Below are positions 22,617 to 34,694 of a stretch of DNA of 64,000 nt, in pieces. Below the pieces are notes generated by a model that worked only from the letters and a program-made list of their open reading frames with translations, did no database searches and had not been told where the DNA came from. The position numbers and the translations under genes were made by a program. Every line of letters begins with the position of its first letter. Positions within the stretch are counted from its first letter, which is position 1. The DNA is from Jacaranda mimosifolia (lineage: Eukaryota; Streptophyta; Magnoliopsida; Lamiales; Bignoniaceae), in assembly GCA_018894105.1 (NCBI GenBank), contig CM032121.1:17899230-17963229 (forward strand). Direction: 5' to 3'.

Positions 22617-23694
22617 ATACGATTGATACGCAGGAATGAGGTGGGAATGGAATGAGTATTTTCAAATCCATTCCTAAACCCATGATTGGTATAATTTGAA
22701 AATGGGAATCTCCATTCCCAAAAACATAGGTTTAGCTATTCTCTCCCTCCCACATGGGTTTAGCTATATTCAATCCATTGGAAATGAATATATATTTTTC
22801 TTTCACAAAATTACCCTCCAAAATTTAACAAAAGACTTTTGTATTAAAAGAAAAAAAACACTTTGTAAATATTTGATATTATATTCTAACTTATTTGATT
22901 GTTACATGTTTTGATTTAATTATATATTTTACTCATATATTTTTTTATTAAAATTAATAAAAATACTCCATTATTAAAAATTATTAAAAATAAAAAAAAA
23001 TAAGAATAATCATGCATCTTTCAATTTTCATAATAAATAAGAATAGAAGCATCACCGACTTGATCGATGCCTAATAAAAAATTACCTATACATCATTTAA
23101 AACATTAATTATACATGCATCTCTTACAATGATTAAAAAATATATACAAATCAATAAATGAAGAGTCGTCAATTATATCAATGGCTCTTCAAATTAACCA
23201 ATTTACTTTTAAAATATTTTATAATTTTTTAATAATATTTTATCAAAACGTATAAAAGAGCTTGCAAAGTTATAATTACAAAAAGAGAATTTAAACGGAA
23301 TTGTGTTTATACTTTTTTTGTGTAAACGTAAGTAACATAGTTGATGAGGTATAAAATCCATATATTTACTAATATAATTTGAATGACATTAAAAGTGATA
23401 TTAAAATAGACTTGTGCCACAGAAACTTTTTGTAATAATATATAAAAGAAATATTTATAAATATTTTTATTTTAATAATTTTTTATAAAAGGGTGATTTG
23501 GTAATTTAAAATTTTTTATCTCATTCTACCCGATTATTACTAATACCAATCATGATAATGGAATCAAGTAAGGAATGACAATTTCATTCATTTCTTATTC
23601 CTAGAACACCGGCACCATTCATTTTTCATCTTCATTTTATTCACAAAGTCATTTCATTCCCATATAATTCTATTCTTGCATACCACTCACCACC
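22617..23694. mobile_element. 1.08-kb non-autonomous element with inverted ends, copy 2
   Basis: It repeats copy 1 in the same orientation: GATTGATACGCAGGAATGAG, then CCCATGATTGGTATAATTTG, the same AT-rich centre and the right end GCATACCACTCACCACC. It starts within a few bases of the end of copy 1. Substitutions and small indels throughout show that the two copies have diverged for some time. Confidence 0.65.
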
Positions 23695-24315
23695 TTAATC
23701 ACTGTGAATATCAACCATCAAAGTCGAAAGGGGACGGGAAAATGATTCACAAAAAATTTGTAACTCTAATTCTACCAAACGCATTTAGGAGCAAAAACTC
23801 TTTAAAATTTATTGATTTCAAGAAAAAGCCCTAGTTTCATTTACAAGCAACATTAGATAGAAAATGTGCAAGTCAACAAAATAGATAGGAAATATACAAG
23901 TTAAAAACTACTATAATTACCTTTTGTCTGTCAGTTACGAAAGTCTGAATTTATCATTATAAATACCTCCAAGCATATCTGACTAACGGTGAACAAAGAG
24001 CCCCCAACTTTCTTTGTTCTCTAACTCCATACTCCTTACCATGAATGTTGTTCCATCAGCTAGTGAGAAGTGTGAACTATCCAATTGCAGCCCTCCTATC
24101 CACACTCGGAAGTTAACCCTCTCTAATGTAGTAATCTTTCAAAACTCTCCTAAACTTATGCACATAAGCTAATAAATCCCTTTGCTTAAGTTGGGACTTC
24201 TCAATAGTGTTATCAGGCACATGCATTCATCTATAGTCGAACAATTTCTTAAAGGATCAGCCAAAATCTCCTACAACCAAATATATTTATGTTGAGTGGC
24301 TTATAACCCAATGAC
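23695..24315. other. unassigned spacer, possible LTR debris
   Basis: No gene. A segment at about 23860-23910 resembles the leader of Tat element 1, and text near 24000-24060 is more GC-rich. I see nothing else that can be supported. Confidence 0.3.
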
Positions 24316-24661
24316 GGGCTAATAACAATTTACCCCCTGTAAAATATGAAATGTTCAAACACCCCTCTGTGAAAAAAAAATATACAAAAAACCCCCTCGT
24401 CATTTTGAAAATCATGCACACCGCCTCATTTTCTATGTTTGCTCTCTATTTACCATTGAAAAGACAAAATTACCCCCCAACTAAAATTAAAATTAAATTA
24501 CTTTTTATTGTTATTTTATCTATTATTCATATCTTTCTTTTTTCTTTAAATTTTTGTTAATTTCTTCATAGTCGTTTGATTCTTGAAAATGAATGGTTCA
24601 GATTTATCTCTAAAAAATATATAAAAATGTATATTTATATACATGTATATTACATAAATAT

Positions 24662-25094
24662 TAGGGTGTTCAAATATAATTCAATCAAAAAAAAATCAAC
24701 GAACTAATTCAAAAAATCAAAAATTGATCAAAACCAATTTTTTTGATTGAATTGAATTTACTTTTTTAAAACTGATTGGTTTGGATCAGTTTTAGGTTTT
24801 AATATCAAAACCGATCCAATCCAAACCAAATTGAAATTTATATACTAATTATATAAAATATATATAATTAAACTCAATTCCACAAGATTAGTGATATGAT
24901 TAATAAATGAAATTTACAAATTAATTGATTAAATTAGTTTAATTATCAATAGTAACTTGTCAAATATTTCAATTAAAAATTTTAATTGAAAAAGTAAATT
25001 AATTAATCAAATCCAAATCGAATTAAAATATATTAAATTGGATCGAACTTACAATAAAAATCTAACCGATCCAAAATTGAACCGTGAACACCCA
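24662..25094. mobile_element. hAT-like MITE nested in the MULE-like element
   Basis: The left end TAGGGTGTTCAAAT and the right end GTGAACACCCA are inverted copies. Next to them both ends hold alternating AACCGATCC/AAACCAATTT and complementary text (GATTGGTTTGGATC). The flanks are AT-rich, so the 8-base duplication is ambiguous (ATAAATAT against TAATATAT). No coding capacity. Confidence 0.6.
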
Positions 25095-25454
25095 TAATAT
25101 ATATAATATAAATATTATACAAATATAATATATATATATATATATATACACACCCATTATATTACCCCCACCCTTACCTGCCATTGGTAGCCATGGCAGC
25201 TGAAATTTCGCCAAGACTTGGCTAGATATGGCCGGTTGCATCTAGCCATGGCGGCTGGCGGCCTTTTTTTTTATTTTTTTTTTGAAAAAATTTATATATT
25301 TATATATACACACAAACATGCACTCTCAAACACACATACATAATGTGTGTATATATATAGAGATGGCTTTTTCACGGCGGCAGCGATGGCTGCCGTGACC
25401 GCCTTTTTTGAGGTGGCGGCCATGGCCGCCATTTTTAAGGCTGGCCATGGCAGA

Positions 25455-25500
25455 TACAGGGTAGGGTAGGGTAGGGTAGGATGGGGTGGGGGTGGGGTAA
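25455..25500 (+). repeat. G-rich (GGGTA)n-type tract
   Basis: Several consecutive GGGTA units pass into GGATGGGGTGGGGGTGGGG. Four or more G-runs in close order could form a G-quadruplex on the plus strand. A second G-run block lies at about 25656-25672. Confidence 0.8.
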
Positions 25501-26031
25501 GAGATTAGGGTTTGGTAATATGTAGAGATGTGTGTATATATATATATATGAATATACATATAACATAACATAATATATATATGTGTGTGTGTTATACTGT
25601 TATATATGTGTGAATATATATATATCTGTGTGTGTGCGTGTTGATTGTACTGTTGGGGGGAGGGGGGGGGCGGTGCGTGGAGAGGGAGTTGGCTGGTGGG
25701 TTTGGTACATATTTATATATATATATTAAATATATATACAAATAATATTTATATATAATAATAGTATTTGTATATTTATATATATATTTTTATGAGATTT
25801 AATTTGAACCATCGATTTTTCTCAAAAGCATCTAACGGTTGGTATTATAAGGGTAGAAAAGTCATTTTATACATAAAAACTTTAAAAAGTTCGCATGAAC
25901 GCACGAGTGAGGTGCGTAAGGAGCCTCGTTGCATAATTTTCAAAATACGAGGGAATTTTTTGTATGTTTTTTTTCATCGGGGAGTCTTTTGTCTATTTTG
26001 TTTTTCACAGAGGGTACAATTATTATTTCCC

Positions 26032-26316
26032 ATCCAGTAACATATAAGTCCCCCACATAATGTGACCTCACATAATGTAGAAAGTTAGGAGTTTAAATTC
26101 GAGGGAACTCATAACTTGCGATTGTTTGTAGGGAGAAATCTCGTTTCTCTGTCTATGAGGCAAGAAAAATTTATGAAGCCACGATTGAATGTGGACTGAT
26201 CTCATATCTTAGGGAATAAGTGAAAAAACTCTGGTTCAACCTCTATTCTCACCTCCTAAGTCTGACGTCTCAACACCACCACCTTCCCCCCCCCCCCCCC
26301 CCCCCAATCCCGACCA

Positions 26317-26350
<34 letters not shown>

Positions 26351-27400
26351 TACCCCCACATTCTCTCTTCTCTCTCTGTCTTTCCCTTTTTGTTTGTTTG
26401 CTTCCTTTTTTGTTTGTTTTTATTTTTTCTTTTCATATTTTTTTATGCTTTTGTCAATATTAATATATTACTTTAAGTTTTTTCTTTTTTATTTTCCATT
26501 TAAAATTGTATGAAAAATGTATATTTCTAATTTTTAAATATAAAATTTGTTAAGAATTAAATATTTATTTAAACTTATTATAGATAATTTAAATATTATT
26601 ATATTAGTTTAATATTTTTATAAACTTTATTAAGAAATTTTGTTTGAATTTAAAAAGTACATATCTTATTATAAAAAATATAAGATTTTATAATTATATT
26701 ATATATATTATGAATAGAATTATTTTTTTACTATTACATCTCAAATATGTTAGTAAAAAAAATCATTAACAAAATAATTAATTTATTTATTTTTATAATA
26801 ATAAAGTAATATATAAAATAAATAACAAATTTCATACATTAATTTGGACAATACGCAATTTTTTGATTTTCTTTCGTAATTATTAAGAAAAATAAATTTT
26901 CAACAAACACGATTAATTGAAAAATAGTATGGGAATTAATTTTACGATAAAAGTAATTTATGCTAGACCTACTTCGAAATTATAAAATTAATCGACGATC
27001 TATTTTTTAAAATTAAAAAAATTAGATTTATTAAATTTATAAATTATTTATAATTTTTTTATATATATTTCATATCCTAAACAAATCCAAAAATCAAAAC
27101 TCATACAACAATCTCATTTTCTCAAACATATTTCAAAAATAATCTCACAATCATTCACAACCTCACATCACATCAATCAATCATATCACAATAATCATTA
27201 CAATTTATCTCACAACTCCATTCCCCATTTTTCATATCTCTCAAACAACAAAACAACCCCAAATTTTTTGAAATATGAAAAATGAGGCATGCTCTCACAG
27301 GCAATTAGAGCCATAATGTGCGTGTTTGCATATAAATTGAGGAAAAAATATTTCTATTTTTTATTTTCATATCTTTAAAAATACAATATCTGACTTCATA
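26032..27400. other. AT-rich intergenic region with simple repeats
   Basis: Contains a C homopolymer (about 26287-26306), CT/CA microsatellites (about 26318-26351) and very AT-rich DNA. The only recognisable longer repeat is at 27040-27295. No coding signal. Confidence 0.5.
27040..27295 (-). repeat. dispersed repeat copy A (related to 61755-61990)
   Basis: Read on the minus strand, it gives CCTCATTTTTCATATTTC, then GGGTTGTTTTGTTGTTTGAG, AGATATGA, GTAATGATTATTGTGATATG, GGTTGTGAATGATTGTGAGA and TTTGAGAAAATGAGA. The same succession occurs on the plus strand at 61755-61990. It is probably the end region of a DNA transposon; the boundaries are not resolved. Confidence 0.6.
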
Positions 27401-27614
27401 TCTGAAGAACATGAACATGACTCCCATGAGACAAAATCCTACCAAATTTTCTTTTACAGTGATGGGAAGCTGACACCTGACTTGACTTATGCCCTTCTTT
27501 CTCTCTCCCCCTGTGGCCTTTTATTTCTCTCTCCATCTTTTACGTTTTCCTCCATTTTTTCTCTTTCTGGGGTTTTCCTCTCTCTCTAACCTTACCGTCA
27601 GGCAGCTACCTTCA

Positions 27615-30600
27615 ATGGCGACTGAAGAGAACAACAAGCCTCCTTCACTCCCTCCATACCCACAGGTGAAATTATCAAAAACTATTCTCCTGCCTATGAC
27701 CCTATCGTTTTATCTGTTACAAGCTACAACCCTCGTTTCCATTTTGCATATTCTGTGCTTCAAACCAAGCATTTTTTCTGTGTTTTCGTTGTTTTAGCTG
27801 GTTTTTTTTTTTTTTTTTCTGGTATGTAACACTACAAGAAAAATAGTCTTTAGTAGCACTAACTTAGTGACACTTATAAAGTAATATCACATAAAAATAA
27901 TATGGTGACAATTACAAAAAGTGTCACTATAAAATAATATATAGTGACATTTGATAATTGAATGACAAATAAAATTAATGGTGACATTGAATTGAAAATG
28001 CCACCATAAATGTATTTTAAAAGCACTTAATTAGTGTCATTAATTATTTTTTTTAAAATGTCACTCATAGTTAGTTATAATGACATTTGAAAAAAATGTC
28101 ATACAATATATAGTGACATTCACTTGTTGGCATTTTATAACACAATGAGTCAATGACATGTAATACTATTATGGTGATATTTGTTAAAAAATGATACTAA
28201 AGGTAATATTTGTGGCGTTTAACTAACAAATGTCAAATAAAATAGTGGCATTTGATTGGACATGTCACTTTAAATGGGTTTTAAAGGCATTTAACTAAGT
28301 GCCATCAATTGTTATTAAAAATGGCAATTATATCAGGTTATAGTGTCATTTGTAGAAAATACCACAATATATTTAATTACATTAATTTAATGACATTTTA
28401 CAATATAGTTACAAATAAAACAATATGGTGATAGTTATAAAAAATGTCACTATAATATATATATATATATAATCCCACTAAATGGAGGGATTTGACATGA
28501 CAACATAATTACATTTCAACAGGCAATTAATTAATTCACTTATATTTTCTTGTAAATGCCACTCATATTTAGTTATAGTATCATTTAAAAATTACTACGT
28601 ATAGATAAAATACAAGTACAATTAATAACTATAAAATATATAAACTTATATATGGTGTCATTAATGTATTGATTAAATTAATAATTTAATATAATTTTTA
28701 ATTATTAATTAAATTAATCATATTTTAATTAAGTAGACTAAATTTATTATATTTTAATTATTCATTGACTAAATTAATAAACCACCTAATGCCTAGTCAC
28801 ATATTTAAATTAACAAATTACTAGATTTCTTTTTTAAAAAAGAAACAAACAAAGATGAAGACAAGCAAGAGTTTCATATCCCAATTGGTGTAGTTGAGTA
28901 GCATTGCGTGGAGAGCCTCATTTTGGTATATCACAACTTGACTAATTGGTCATCTTTGTACTACCCTTGCATGGCTATACTTTCTTGACAATGTGGCGAA
29001 GGAAAATACTTAATTTTCTTTATTTGTAGTGATAAGTACAGAAAAATTGAAGACTTTACGATTTGGGCCCAAAAAAAAAAATGAAGATTTTATCATAGGT
29101 ACATTCCTTTAAATTTCATTTTTTAAATTAATAATTTATTAAATATTCTTCCATAATTAACAATTTAATCATTAAGGTAAAGAAATTATCATTGGTAACA
29201 TCCTATTTTATTCCTTTTCTAATGTGTAAGAGTATAATAATTAACAAAATTTTGATTTATCTTTCCCTAACCTCAATCATCAATTATGGTAATGTGATAA
29301 ATTCTCTCAAAATAAAAAATATGTATATATTGGAAAGAGATTATTCAAATTATTGGAGGGATGATTAAAATAAAGTTGGAGGGAAAACACAATTTTTTTA
29401 CCTACAATTTTTGCAAATTTTCATCATATTCAAGCTTGAAGACCTCAATTGTTTCTTGAAGGTTTGGGTCTTCTCATTTGATAGTTCTTTTCTTTTTTTC
29501 TTTTTTTTTTGTGTAATATTATGTGCCTTGGGATTTTATGTTAATGTGGAAGAAGTACTAGTATAGAATAGTAATCTATATATATATATATTTATATATA
29601 GAGTTGCAATAGCTGTAAATATGATTGATGTAATGATAGGAATATGTAGAACATAGTTTTTATTTCCTATATACAGTTGTGATGCAAATCTATTATTATT
29701 GTATTTCAATTTCTCAGATTTTTACATTTTTTCACTTTTAATATTAGTGTTTCTTACACACAATATTGATGATACATTACATGTAAATAGTACTCCATTT
29801 CTCATCAATAGTTAGAAGAGACGCAATAGTTAGAAGAGACGCAGTAGACTGAAGCCAAATCAAGAAACATTGAAAAGGAAAACTAGGATAGCCCATTAGT
29901 GTGTGTGTGTGTGCGCGCGCGAATTAAGTCCTCACCTCACGTATTAGGTGACAGAGGAATTGCAGCAGAGTGATTGATTTGTATGTTCCAAGCAAGAGAG
30001 GAATTGCAACAGAATAATTAAATTGTATGTTTTGGAGAAGTGGAGAATATATGGCTAAAATATTATTTTTTTATTTTTTTATTTTATTTTATATTTCTTT
30101 AAATAAAAATTATAAAATAAATAACTAGTAATTTGTTTAAGTAATTTCTCCTTTGTCTGATTCTGATTGTTTTGACTTGCAAATTAACTGCAAATTTGTT
30201 TAAGTAATTTGATTATAATTTCATTCTTTTTTTTATTGTGATATAGATTTTGATAAATAACCACTAATTTTTTTAAGTAATTTGATTATAGTTTCATTTT
30301 TTTTTAATTTTATATAGACTTAAATAGATCCTTACATGCAATTTCGTCTGAATGAGACTATACCAGATGAATTGGAAACGAACATGGATATTGAGCAACA
30401 TGTTATGAACACCGGTGCAGCTATTTAATTTTTCAAATAGTTTTTTTTATTTTTTTTTGAAAATTTTCATTTATGAGCAACAGATTTTTGTTCAAAAGAA
30501 TTGACAAATTCTTGTTGTTTGCAATGAAATATTGTACTGTTCAATACTTTTTCAATGATATCTTTTTTCATAATACAATGATGTTTATCAAATGCAAGAG

Positions 30601-32975
30601 TTGTTAGAAACAAGTCTAGAGGCCTTACTCAATTATGTGGTATTTGGGGTAGGCGTGAAGGTGAAGAAAGTTTAAAAGTTAGTTCCAATGAATTTGGGCA
30701 ACTAGATGATGAAAATGCAACAAAGTTGTCCAATTTATTGGAACTTTGATAAGAGTAAAAGTGATGGCTACTCTTATTCATCAGTACTCCAATATAGTTC
30801 TTTAAATTGATGATCGCTGCATTTATTTCTTTGTTTCTAAATTGATGAAGTAGTTTGTTTGAAGAGTATTATTAAGCCAAGTGAAACAGATGCTATTGGA
30901 TTGCTGTATAATACAGATGCAATTAATGATGTAGGTTAGCAAGAACTGGGATCTAATTATTGGGAAATCTATGTGCAAGTTGTGGTAAAGCCAAATGAAC
31001 GACTAGTTAGATCCTATGCATAGTGCAAGACAATCAAACAAGCTATTGGAGATAACATTGCTTGGCCAAAAGCTTTTGTGGTATGTACTAATATTATTGC
31101 AATCTCTTAAACTTTATAAAATATTAATCTTATTACTTTACATAATTATAACTTTTATATAATAACAATAATTAATTTATATCATTGTCCTACATGTGTA
31201 GATTTCAAAGGATGTCGATTCTCGCCTTTATGGATGATTCAAATGGTCTTCGAAGATATATCATTTCAAGTCTTGGATTCTCACCTTTATGGTCAATTTT
31301 GATAAGCTCCACACATTCAGTGAATTTGAAGTACATTTGGATTATAGTTTTCTAATAAAGCTATTTATTTTTGTTAGATTTAGTAAAGTACAATCATTGG
31401 ATATATTATTGATCAGTGATGTTTCTAAGAACTTATATTTATTTAGTGATTTCATTTAATTTGAAATGTCCGCTTTGCTCCATTTCTTTTTGAGTTAATT
31501 AAATAACTATGATCATTTATAAGAATAAAGATCATTATGTCATTTTATTATTAAAAGAATTTCATTTTTGGCTATTAATAAATAGATACTATTAGTGCTT
31601 GAAATAAATATTATGGGTTTATAGTGGCACTATAAAATGTCCATTTTTTGGGTTTCTTTGGCACATTCAAATGTCACAAATAAGTCTTTTGGGACACTAC
31701 TATGGTAACTAAATATAAATACTTCAACAAGTAAAAGTGTCAGTGGCATTTTTAAATGCAACAATTTATAAGTATTGTGTCATTTTAAAGCATCAACTAA
31801 ATAATTCTTTTATAACATTTAAACATGCCACTAATATACAATTCTCTCGCATGTTTACATATCATTTAAAATATCTTTTGTGGCATTTTAGCGTATCACT
31901 TATTCCTTTTTTTATGGCATGTTACTATGTCATTTAATGAATTTTTTGTGGCATTTTAGTATGTTATTACATCTATCTTTTGTGGCATATTACTATGTCA
32001 CTTTAACAAAAAAGTGACATTTTGATATATCATTCAATGCACTTTTTGTGATATTTTAAAATGTCATTAAATGTATTTCTTGTTATACTTTATTAATGCC
32101 TGAATATGATTATAATAGTGACATTTACATTTTTAGCTACACTGCTATAAATAGCACTTTTAAAAAATGTCATTAAATATAGAATTGTCGCTATAACATT
32201 ACTTATTAAATGTAATTTTTCTTGTAGTGTAATTTGGTGCCAGAATTTTAGATTTTCATTGTGTTATGTTTATGAATAATAAGAATGATCACAGTGATAG
32301 AGAAACCCTCTTTCTCAGTCTGTATGGAACCCTCATTTTTTTTGTTCTTCTCCGCCCTTGTAAATATCTGTATCTTTCTGGTAAAGAATATTAATCTAGT
32401 TCTTAACATGTATGTTTGGGATATGCAAATTTTAGTTTTCTCCCCACTCCTTAGTTGAGGTACGTGGTACTTTTTTCGAAAGAAGAAAATGTTCTAGAAA
32501 ATTGGTCCAAGCGAAAGGCTTATCTATTTGCTTAATTTTCGAGAATTTTGATGGAGAAAGGGGCATCCGATTTTAACCTATGTTGTGCCGAAATTTTAGA
32601 TCTTTACTCATTTTCAGAAAAATTGCATTTCGAAAGGAGTTAAATTATATGGAAAATGCCAACTTTGCCCAATATGTTTGAGTATTTTTTGCTCATATAT
32701 AGATGATTATGGAAGCACTAGACGCGCTGAAACGAACGGAGGGTGCAAACAAGTCATCAATATCCAAATACATGGAATCCAAGTACGGGGAAATGCCTGC
32801 TGGGCACGCAGATTTGTTGTCTCATCACTTAACCAGAATGGAGGACAGTGGGGAACTTCTCTTCATCAAGAACAACTACCTCAAGCCGGGCCTGGATGCA
32901 CCTCCGAGACGTGGCCGAGGCCGAGGTCAGCCCCCAAAGCCGAAGGAACCTCTGCTCCCCAGCCTCTTCTCCTAG
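27615..32975 (+). CDS. HMGA: HMGA-type (HMG-Y related) chromatin protein, frameshifted in the AT-hook region
   Basis: Exon 1 (27615-27665) encodes MATEENNKPPSLPPYPQ and joins, phase 0, exon 2 (32703-32975) starting MIMEALDALKRTEGANKSSI. Together they give 107 residues. Residues 14 to about 85 form the H15 (linker-histone globular) domain, with the phrases SISKYMESKYGEMP, LLSHHLTRMEDSGEL and IKNNYLKPG, as in plant HMGA proteins that bind AT-rich DNA in the nucleus. The first AT hook is altered (RGRGRGQPPK instead of GRGRPPK). Then the frame runs into TAG at 32973. The expected continuation sits one frame over. The promoter side has a long CT-rich leader (27485-27600), as in active plant genes. 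Intron 1 (5.04 kb) contains a CACTA element. It may be a truncated H15 protein, a recent pseudogene or a consensus error. Confidence 0.75.
27830..32229. mobile_element. CACTA (En/Spm-type) transposon, 4.4 kb, in HMGA intron 1
   Basis: The left end is CACTACAAGAAAAATAG and the right end ATTTTTCTTGTAGTG, a perfect inverted repeat of about 14 bases. It is flanked on both sides by TAA (27827-27829 and 32230-32232), the 3-base target duplication of this superfamily. Both subterminal regions are dense with AGTGACATT, TGTCACTATA and GTGGCATTTT motifs in both orientations, as expected for transposase binding arrays. The interior retains broken transposase-associated coding text (30612-31085). The DDE transposase (TNPD/Transposase_21) is not visible, so the element is non-autonomous now. 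Confidence 0.9.
30612..31085 (+). pseudogene. Transposase_24-like remnant of the CACTA element
   Basis: The frame 30612-30749 reads KSRGLTQLCGIWGRREGEES, and then NEFGQLDDENATKLSNLLEL before TGA. This matches the plant CACTA second protein, with its TRGPT, G-Q-P-I-G and ATKLSSFLG phrases. Further on, at about 31015-31080, KQAIGDNIAWPKAFV matches the conserved A(V/I)G-x-x-(V/I)AWPK phrase of CACTA-associated ORFs. Stops lie between and within the segments. Confidence 0.6.
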
Positions 32976-33135
32976 GCCTCGGGGCTGGCCAAGGAAGGAT
33001 CCCAATGCACCACCTGCCCCCGAGAAACCAAAGCCTGTGGCAGGCCCCCCAAGCATCTCAAAGAGGGGGAGGCCGAGGAATGTGAGCCCGCAGCCTTTGC
33101 AGTATGCAATACACCAGTTATGTCTTATGTGGTAG
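32949..33135 (+). pseudogene. out-of-frame HMGA tail with second and third AT hooks
   Basis: One frame over from exon 2, the sequence reads SPASSPRPRGWPRKDPNAPP, then PEKPKPVAGPP and SKRGRPRNVSPQP, clearly the HMGA AT-hook region. The second hook core is RGWP instead of RGRP; the third (RGRP) is intact. The frame ends at 33135 with unrelated text (YAIHQLCLMW), so the last hooks of the usual protein are missing. Bases after 33135 are T-rich and look like a 3' UTR. Confidence 0.75.
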
Positions 33136-34490
33136 TAGACTAGTAGTTTTTGTTTTGTTTTTTTTATAATTAAATGGTGTATAACTTTTAGTTTTTGTAT
33201 GTAGTTAGATGGCTACCTTTTTTGTAAGTGGGAGAAGTACTTGTTCAAATGCTACTTTTTTCAGCAGGAGAAGAATCTAGCATCGTTGATGGGGTTGTTT
33301 GGGTATTGCATGTGGGATAATCTATGTAGCCAACAAGTAATTCATTTTTCTCTTGCAGAAAGTGGTCCATTAGCAGGAGTTGATATTAGTATTTCGTTCC
33401 TTCACCAAACTGGATGCATTTCTTGGCAACTGTTGATTATTTCGTGTGGATCATCTATGTTCAATATGGTTTCGTGTCGATAATTAAATGAATTCGAGTT
33501 AAATCATGGCGATAAGGTCTACGGCCTTGAGTTCAAGTTATGATTGTTCTGCAGAGATATTCTGGAGTATTTTCTAACGGATACCGGGTACGAATTCATA
33601 GTTTTACTGAGTATGTAAGTTGATAAGAATCGCAAAGTCTTCAAATTTTCGTATAGATGGTAATATTACTACTATAGCTGTTGGAGAATTTTGTAAAAAT
33701 TGTTGTCTTGTCTGAGAAAAAATGGTTTCCGAGGTTTATGGAAGATGAGCAAACACGAGTTTCTGAAGCTTAATCTGAAGTGAAGATTCAAAAATTATGG
33801 ATGAAATCTAAGACGCTTGTGTGGCTCTAGTTTCCTTGGACGAGACCAACATTCCCTTTGGGCTGCACTGACTCATCTTCAAATTCTGGAATGCACGATC
33901 TCATGTCAGTCCCTGTCTAAGCACTTTACCTTAGGCCCACAGTGGAATCCTGATTTGTCAAGGAAGCTCCAAAATGCTTGTTTGATCTTTCTTTTCTTTA
34001 TGGTACAAGTTGCAGACACTATTACAATTAGACCCCCTCTTCATAGAGACAGTTTATGAATTTATCATACTGTACAGTACCCAAGACAAAATCTCTTAAA
34101 AGCCCACATAAGATTTTGGGTGAAATTCTCGGACGGAGCATTGATTTATTAAATCATTCCAAGTAAAATTAATTGCAATAATTTCCGACTCAAGTTGGGA
34201 AAGTAAAAGTGGACAACCGCAAATAGTATATATTATTCACATGAAAGATCAATCCTTCTCATTTTCCGAGGCAAACCGTTATAGTTAATGACATTTGCTG
34301 AATGCAGTCTGCTATCTTAAATAAATTAATAACATAGATAGACTGTAAATCAAAAAAGAAAAAGAAATACCTCAGTTATTTCATACAAATTTTTGTTAGT
34401 CACATTTTCTCCAAAATCAAACGGAACAGACTTTCATTTTCTTTTTCCATCATTTTTTGCTAAAATCCAAGTACAATCTAACCTCAGACC
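33136..34490. other. intergenic region between the HMGA and RAD4 3' ends
   Basis: The two genes converge here. I see the presumed 3' UTRs and moderately AT-rich DNA with no recognisable gene; an 80-codon ORF at 33817-34059 has no family features. Confidence 0.45.
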
Positions 34491-34694
34491 TTGATGCGGT
34501 ACCTTGCTGTTCAGGGTGGTCAATGCAACACCAGGCTTTAACTTTTCCAAATAAAGATGCAACATTTCTGGCACATCAGATCAAAAACTGCATAAGGTTT
34601 AGAGACAACAGGACCAAAATATAGATCCATTCCTAAACGGAGGCACCTTATGCAATATGATACAACAAGAAATATTGTAAGTATCAGAAAGGTT

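Larger units (their letters stand above)
24316..26031. mobile_element. MULE-like element with about 100-bp terminal inverted repeats
   Basis: The first hundred bases (24316-24420) contain, in order, ATAACAATTTACCCCCTGTA, CCCCTCTGTGAAAAA, ATACAAAAAACCCCCTCGT and ATTTTGAAAATCATGCA. Read backwards from 26031 the complementary strand gives ATAATAATTGTACCCTCTGT, CATACAAAAAATTCCCTCGT and ATTTTGAAAATTATGCA. Long inverted repeats of this type are the hallmark of Mutator-like elements. I could not find a matching 9-base target duplication. The interior (1.7 kb total) has no transposase. It carries a nested MITE, GC-rich GGCCATGGC palindromes (25190-25440), a G-rich repeat and TA/TG microsatellites. 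Confidence 0.65.

Noticed and set aside
25455..25490. Interstitial telomere repeat
   Set aside because: The unit is GGGTA, not the plant TTTAGGG repeat, and the tract is short and inside a transposon.
26220..26513. 97-codon ORF
   Set aside because: It translates homopolymer C and CT/CA microsatellites; the composition is low-complexity, with no family match.
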